This document shows, piece by piece, positions 39,950 through 41,382 of a DNA stretch of 41,382 nucleotides (within the stretch, counting starts at the first letter, position 1; every line of letters starts with the position of its first letter). Source of the DNA: an uncultured Lachnospiraceae bacterium (lineage in GTDB: Bacteria; Bacillota; Clostridia; Lachnospirales; Lachnospiraceae); assembly GCA_947628225.1 (NCBI GenBank), contig CANQYY010000017.1, positions 1-41,382 of the forward strand. The letters run 5' to 3'. The position numbers and the translations under genes were made by a program. The notes under the pieces are model-generated. The model was not told where the DNA came from, did not search any database, and saw only the letters and a program-made list of their open reading frames with translations.

Positions 39950-40687
39950 TTATTTCGCATAACCTTTCCTTCGTGCATAATCTCCCCTGATAAAAGCAAC
40001 TGCTATAATCAGAAAAATAAATCCGGACAATATATCCCAAACATCAACCGCGGGCTCGCCAATCATCCTTGATAATGTAATACTTACCAAAAATATAAAT
40101 GGAATGATAAGCAAAAATGTAATACCTGTTGCCAACAGTTTTCGTTCTTTCAGCCGATTATACAGAATATACACGATCCATGCAAAGGCTAATGTAATGA
40201 TTGACATAACCGCGCCAATGCGAAATACCTCATTGACTTTTATCAAAAGACTTAACAGATACATGAACGGTAAAATAAAGATACTCATAGCTGCCAGCGC
40301 TGCCAAAACCCCCTTTTCCCCCAGCAAAATAACCGGAAAAGACACAATCCCTGTAAGCAAAGCAGAACTGAGTACAATAAGCGACCATGTAAATCTCCCC
40401 GAAATAGCAACATCACAGATACAACATACCATAATACCAAGAACTAAGGTAATTGTACAGATAATTGATGTCATGGTATTCCTGTTCATATGATTCTCAT
40501 CTTTGCGTTTCAATTCCAGGAGATTCTCGTCCGCTTTTTCTTTATAATGATTCATTTCTATCCTTTCTCCTCCTAATCGTTCGTTGACCGTAACACCTAA
40601 TATATTGCAAAGTTCCAACATGATAGATGAATCGGGCGTACATTTTCCTGTTTCTTTGTTCTCGCACAATGAACCGAAAGTTATCAC
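39950..40687 (-). pseudogene. XRE-family membrane regulator lacking its HTH half
   Basis: The open frame (245 aa) begins with a GTG overlapping the SRPBCC stop. From KETGKCTPDSSIMLELCNILGVTVNERLGGERIEMNHYKEKADENLLELK it matches the end of a Cro/C1-type HTH domain plus the linker of the Lachnospiraceae XRE-membrane regulators (usually ...SKWETGK.LPDSS...). The helix-turn-helix itself is missing, and the first 10 residues are unrelated. Then come five or six transmembrane helices (about 72-232). A deletion probably joined the SRPBCC gene to the middle of this one. The internal ATG at 40555 has AAAGGA five bases upstream and could start a membrane-only protein. Confidence 0.65.
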
Positions 40688-41079
40688 GGCAAAGCTTTTT
40701 TCAAATCTGATATGTATTGATTTTGTTGTTTTTTCAGAAATATTTTCACAAAAGGTTTCATAATCAGCTTCTTGGCAGTCACTTCCTCTATAAAATCAAT
40801 TTCCGTTTGACCGTCTTTTTCTTCAAAAATCCCGATCCAGCTCCCTCTCATATTGCTGTTTCTCATAGTAAACTCCCAACGTTTATACGGTTCCGATACG
40901 GTAACTGTAAAGGTCGTGGGAAAGCCATCCTTCGTATATTCTACGAATTGCTTATCATTCAGTACCTCTATCCTACTCAAATCACTTCTCCACTGATAAT
41001 TCTCCAAAGAAGTGACAATGTCCCAAACCTCTTGCACACTTGCTGAAAATACAGCCTTGATCTCCGAAACTGCCATCAT
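40684..41079 (-). CDS. SRPBCC family (polyketide cyclase-like) protein
   Basis: 131 aa from the ATG at 41079 (MMAVSEIKAVFSASVQEVWDIVTSLENY), with GGAGG five bases upstream. The START/SRPBCC helix-grip fold is indicated by the N-terminal strand and VWDIVTS helix, the central YKRWEFTM...GSWIGIFEEKDGQTEIDFIEEVTAKK, and the long C-terminal helix KPFVKIFLKKQQNQYISDLKKALP. Such proteins bind hydrophobic ligands in a cavity; the ligand is unknown. The gene normally precedes or follows XRE regulators in Lachnospiraceae; here its stop overlaps the truncated regulator (GTGA). The 97-residue upstream extension of the frame is rejected. Confidence 0.85.
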   Translation of the reverse strand: MMAVSEIKAVFSASVQEVWDIVTSLENYQWRSDLSRIEVLNDKQFVEYTKDGFPTTFTVTVSEPYKRWEFTMRNSNMRGSWIGIFEEKDGQTEIDFIEEVTAKKLIMKPFVKIFLKKQQNQYISDLKKALP

Positions 41080-41382
41080 AAATCCCTCCGTCAAGTTGAC
41101 ATTTCTGCACAATCTATTTCCCCCAAATTCTTTTCTGGATATTCCTTTGAAAAAATCTTTCCTCATATCTCTTTTACTATGGAATATTAATTCTTCTGAC
41201 CTTGTTAAATTCTTTCCTGCTGCAATTTTAAGTTTTAACAATTCCAAAATCCTGAAAGAATTCCAAATTATTACGGATAAATTGCGATATATCTCTTGCC
41301 ATCCCAGCTTCCATTTTAAATATATTATTGTAATCACTCTTATAAAATACAAATGTCTTATATGTAATATCACTTTTAACAG
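41080..41382. other. AT-rich edge without a recognisable gene
   Basis: About 300 bp at the right edge. Frames are open on the minus strand, but none has an SD-supported start or family resemblance. It holds the leader of the SRPBCC gene and perhaps decayed coding sequence. Confidence 0.5.

Noticed and set aside
41080..41373. 97-residue N-terminal extension of the SRPBCC reading frame
   Set aside because: A strong SD precedes the internal ATG at 41079 and the family starts there; the extension has no resemblance to anything.
1..41382. CRISPR arrays, insertion sequences, rRNA genes, toxin-antitoxin or anti-phage cassettes
   Set aside because: No regularly spaced repeats, transposase motifs, rRNA sequence or recognised defence genes were seen on either strand.

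Overview
The window reads as a chromosomal segment from a motile, Gram-positive anaerobe of the Clostridia, most likely a flagellated Lachnospiraceae near Roseburia, Eubacterium and relatives. The reasons are a SCIFF peptide with its radical SAM maturase, a mbl/flhO/flhP-type flagellar operon, a recD2-comFC-yvyF operon, a DUF5717/DUF5716 gene pair, strong SD sequences with some TTG and GTG starts, and sigma-A promoters with 16-18 bp spacers. Family names come from reading the proteins; no search was run.

Layout. 1-1300: the edge of a Lys-rich Ig-like coding fragment and a lone tyrosine integrase bracketed by paired 9-bp repeats. 1.3-4.8 kb (minus): recD2, comFC, yvyF. 4.9-8.1 kb (minus): mreB/mbl, flgF, flgG and a FlgJ-N rod-binding protein. 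8.2-9.9 kb (minus): SCIFF precursor and maturase. 10.0-11.9 kb (minus): ECF sigma factor, membrane anti-sigma factor and a secreted protein behind an ECF-type promoter. 12.1-13.5 kb: a small membrane protein and a PHP phosphoesterase. 13.5-20.9 kb (minus): five tightly packed genes, namely a giant DUF5717 protein, a DUF5716 protein with a degenerate Hsp70/actin-like look, a TPR-like protein, a coiled-coil membrane protein and thiE. 21.0-27.7 kb: CobD/HisC-like enzyme, purA, recJ plus a GT2 glycosyltransferase, prmA and tRNA-Leu(UAG). 27.7-33.3 kb (minus): patatin-like lipase, CE4 deacetylase, L,D-transpeptidase, GH10 xylanase and an unknown basic protein with a near-consensus sigma-D (flagellar) promoter. 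33.6-37.1 kb (plus): flavin reductase, VanW, SirTM sirtuin and zinc-type macrodomain. 37.0-41.4 kb: an AT-rich accessory end with a response-regulator fragment, a lipoprotein, two unknown proteins, a regulator that has lost its HTH, and an SRPBCC protein.

How the genes work together. The housekeeping parts cover DNA repair (RecD2, RecJ), purine and thiamine synthesis, ribosome modification and motility. Two secreted enzymes (CE4 and GH10) share a Lys-rich Ig-like N-terminal module and probably act on plant xylan at the cell surface.

The best candidates for undescribed biology are: (i) the DUF5717/DUF5716 operon; (ii) a sigma-D-type promoter that appears to drive an unknown basic protein and then the xylanase; (iii) a flavin reductase-VanW-SirTM-macrodomain operon with no GcvH-L or LplA partner next to it; (iv) the half-site array in the SCIFF leader; and (v) an ECF-type promoter in front of a secreted protein that may start at ATT.
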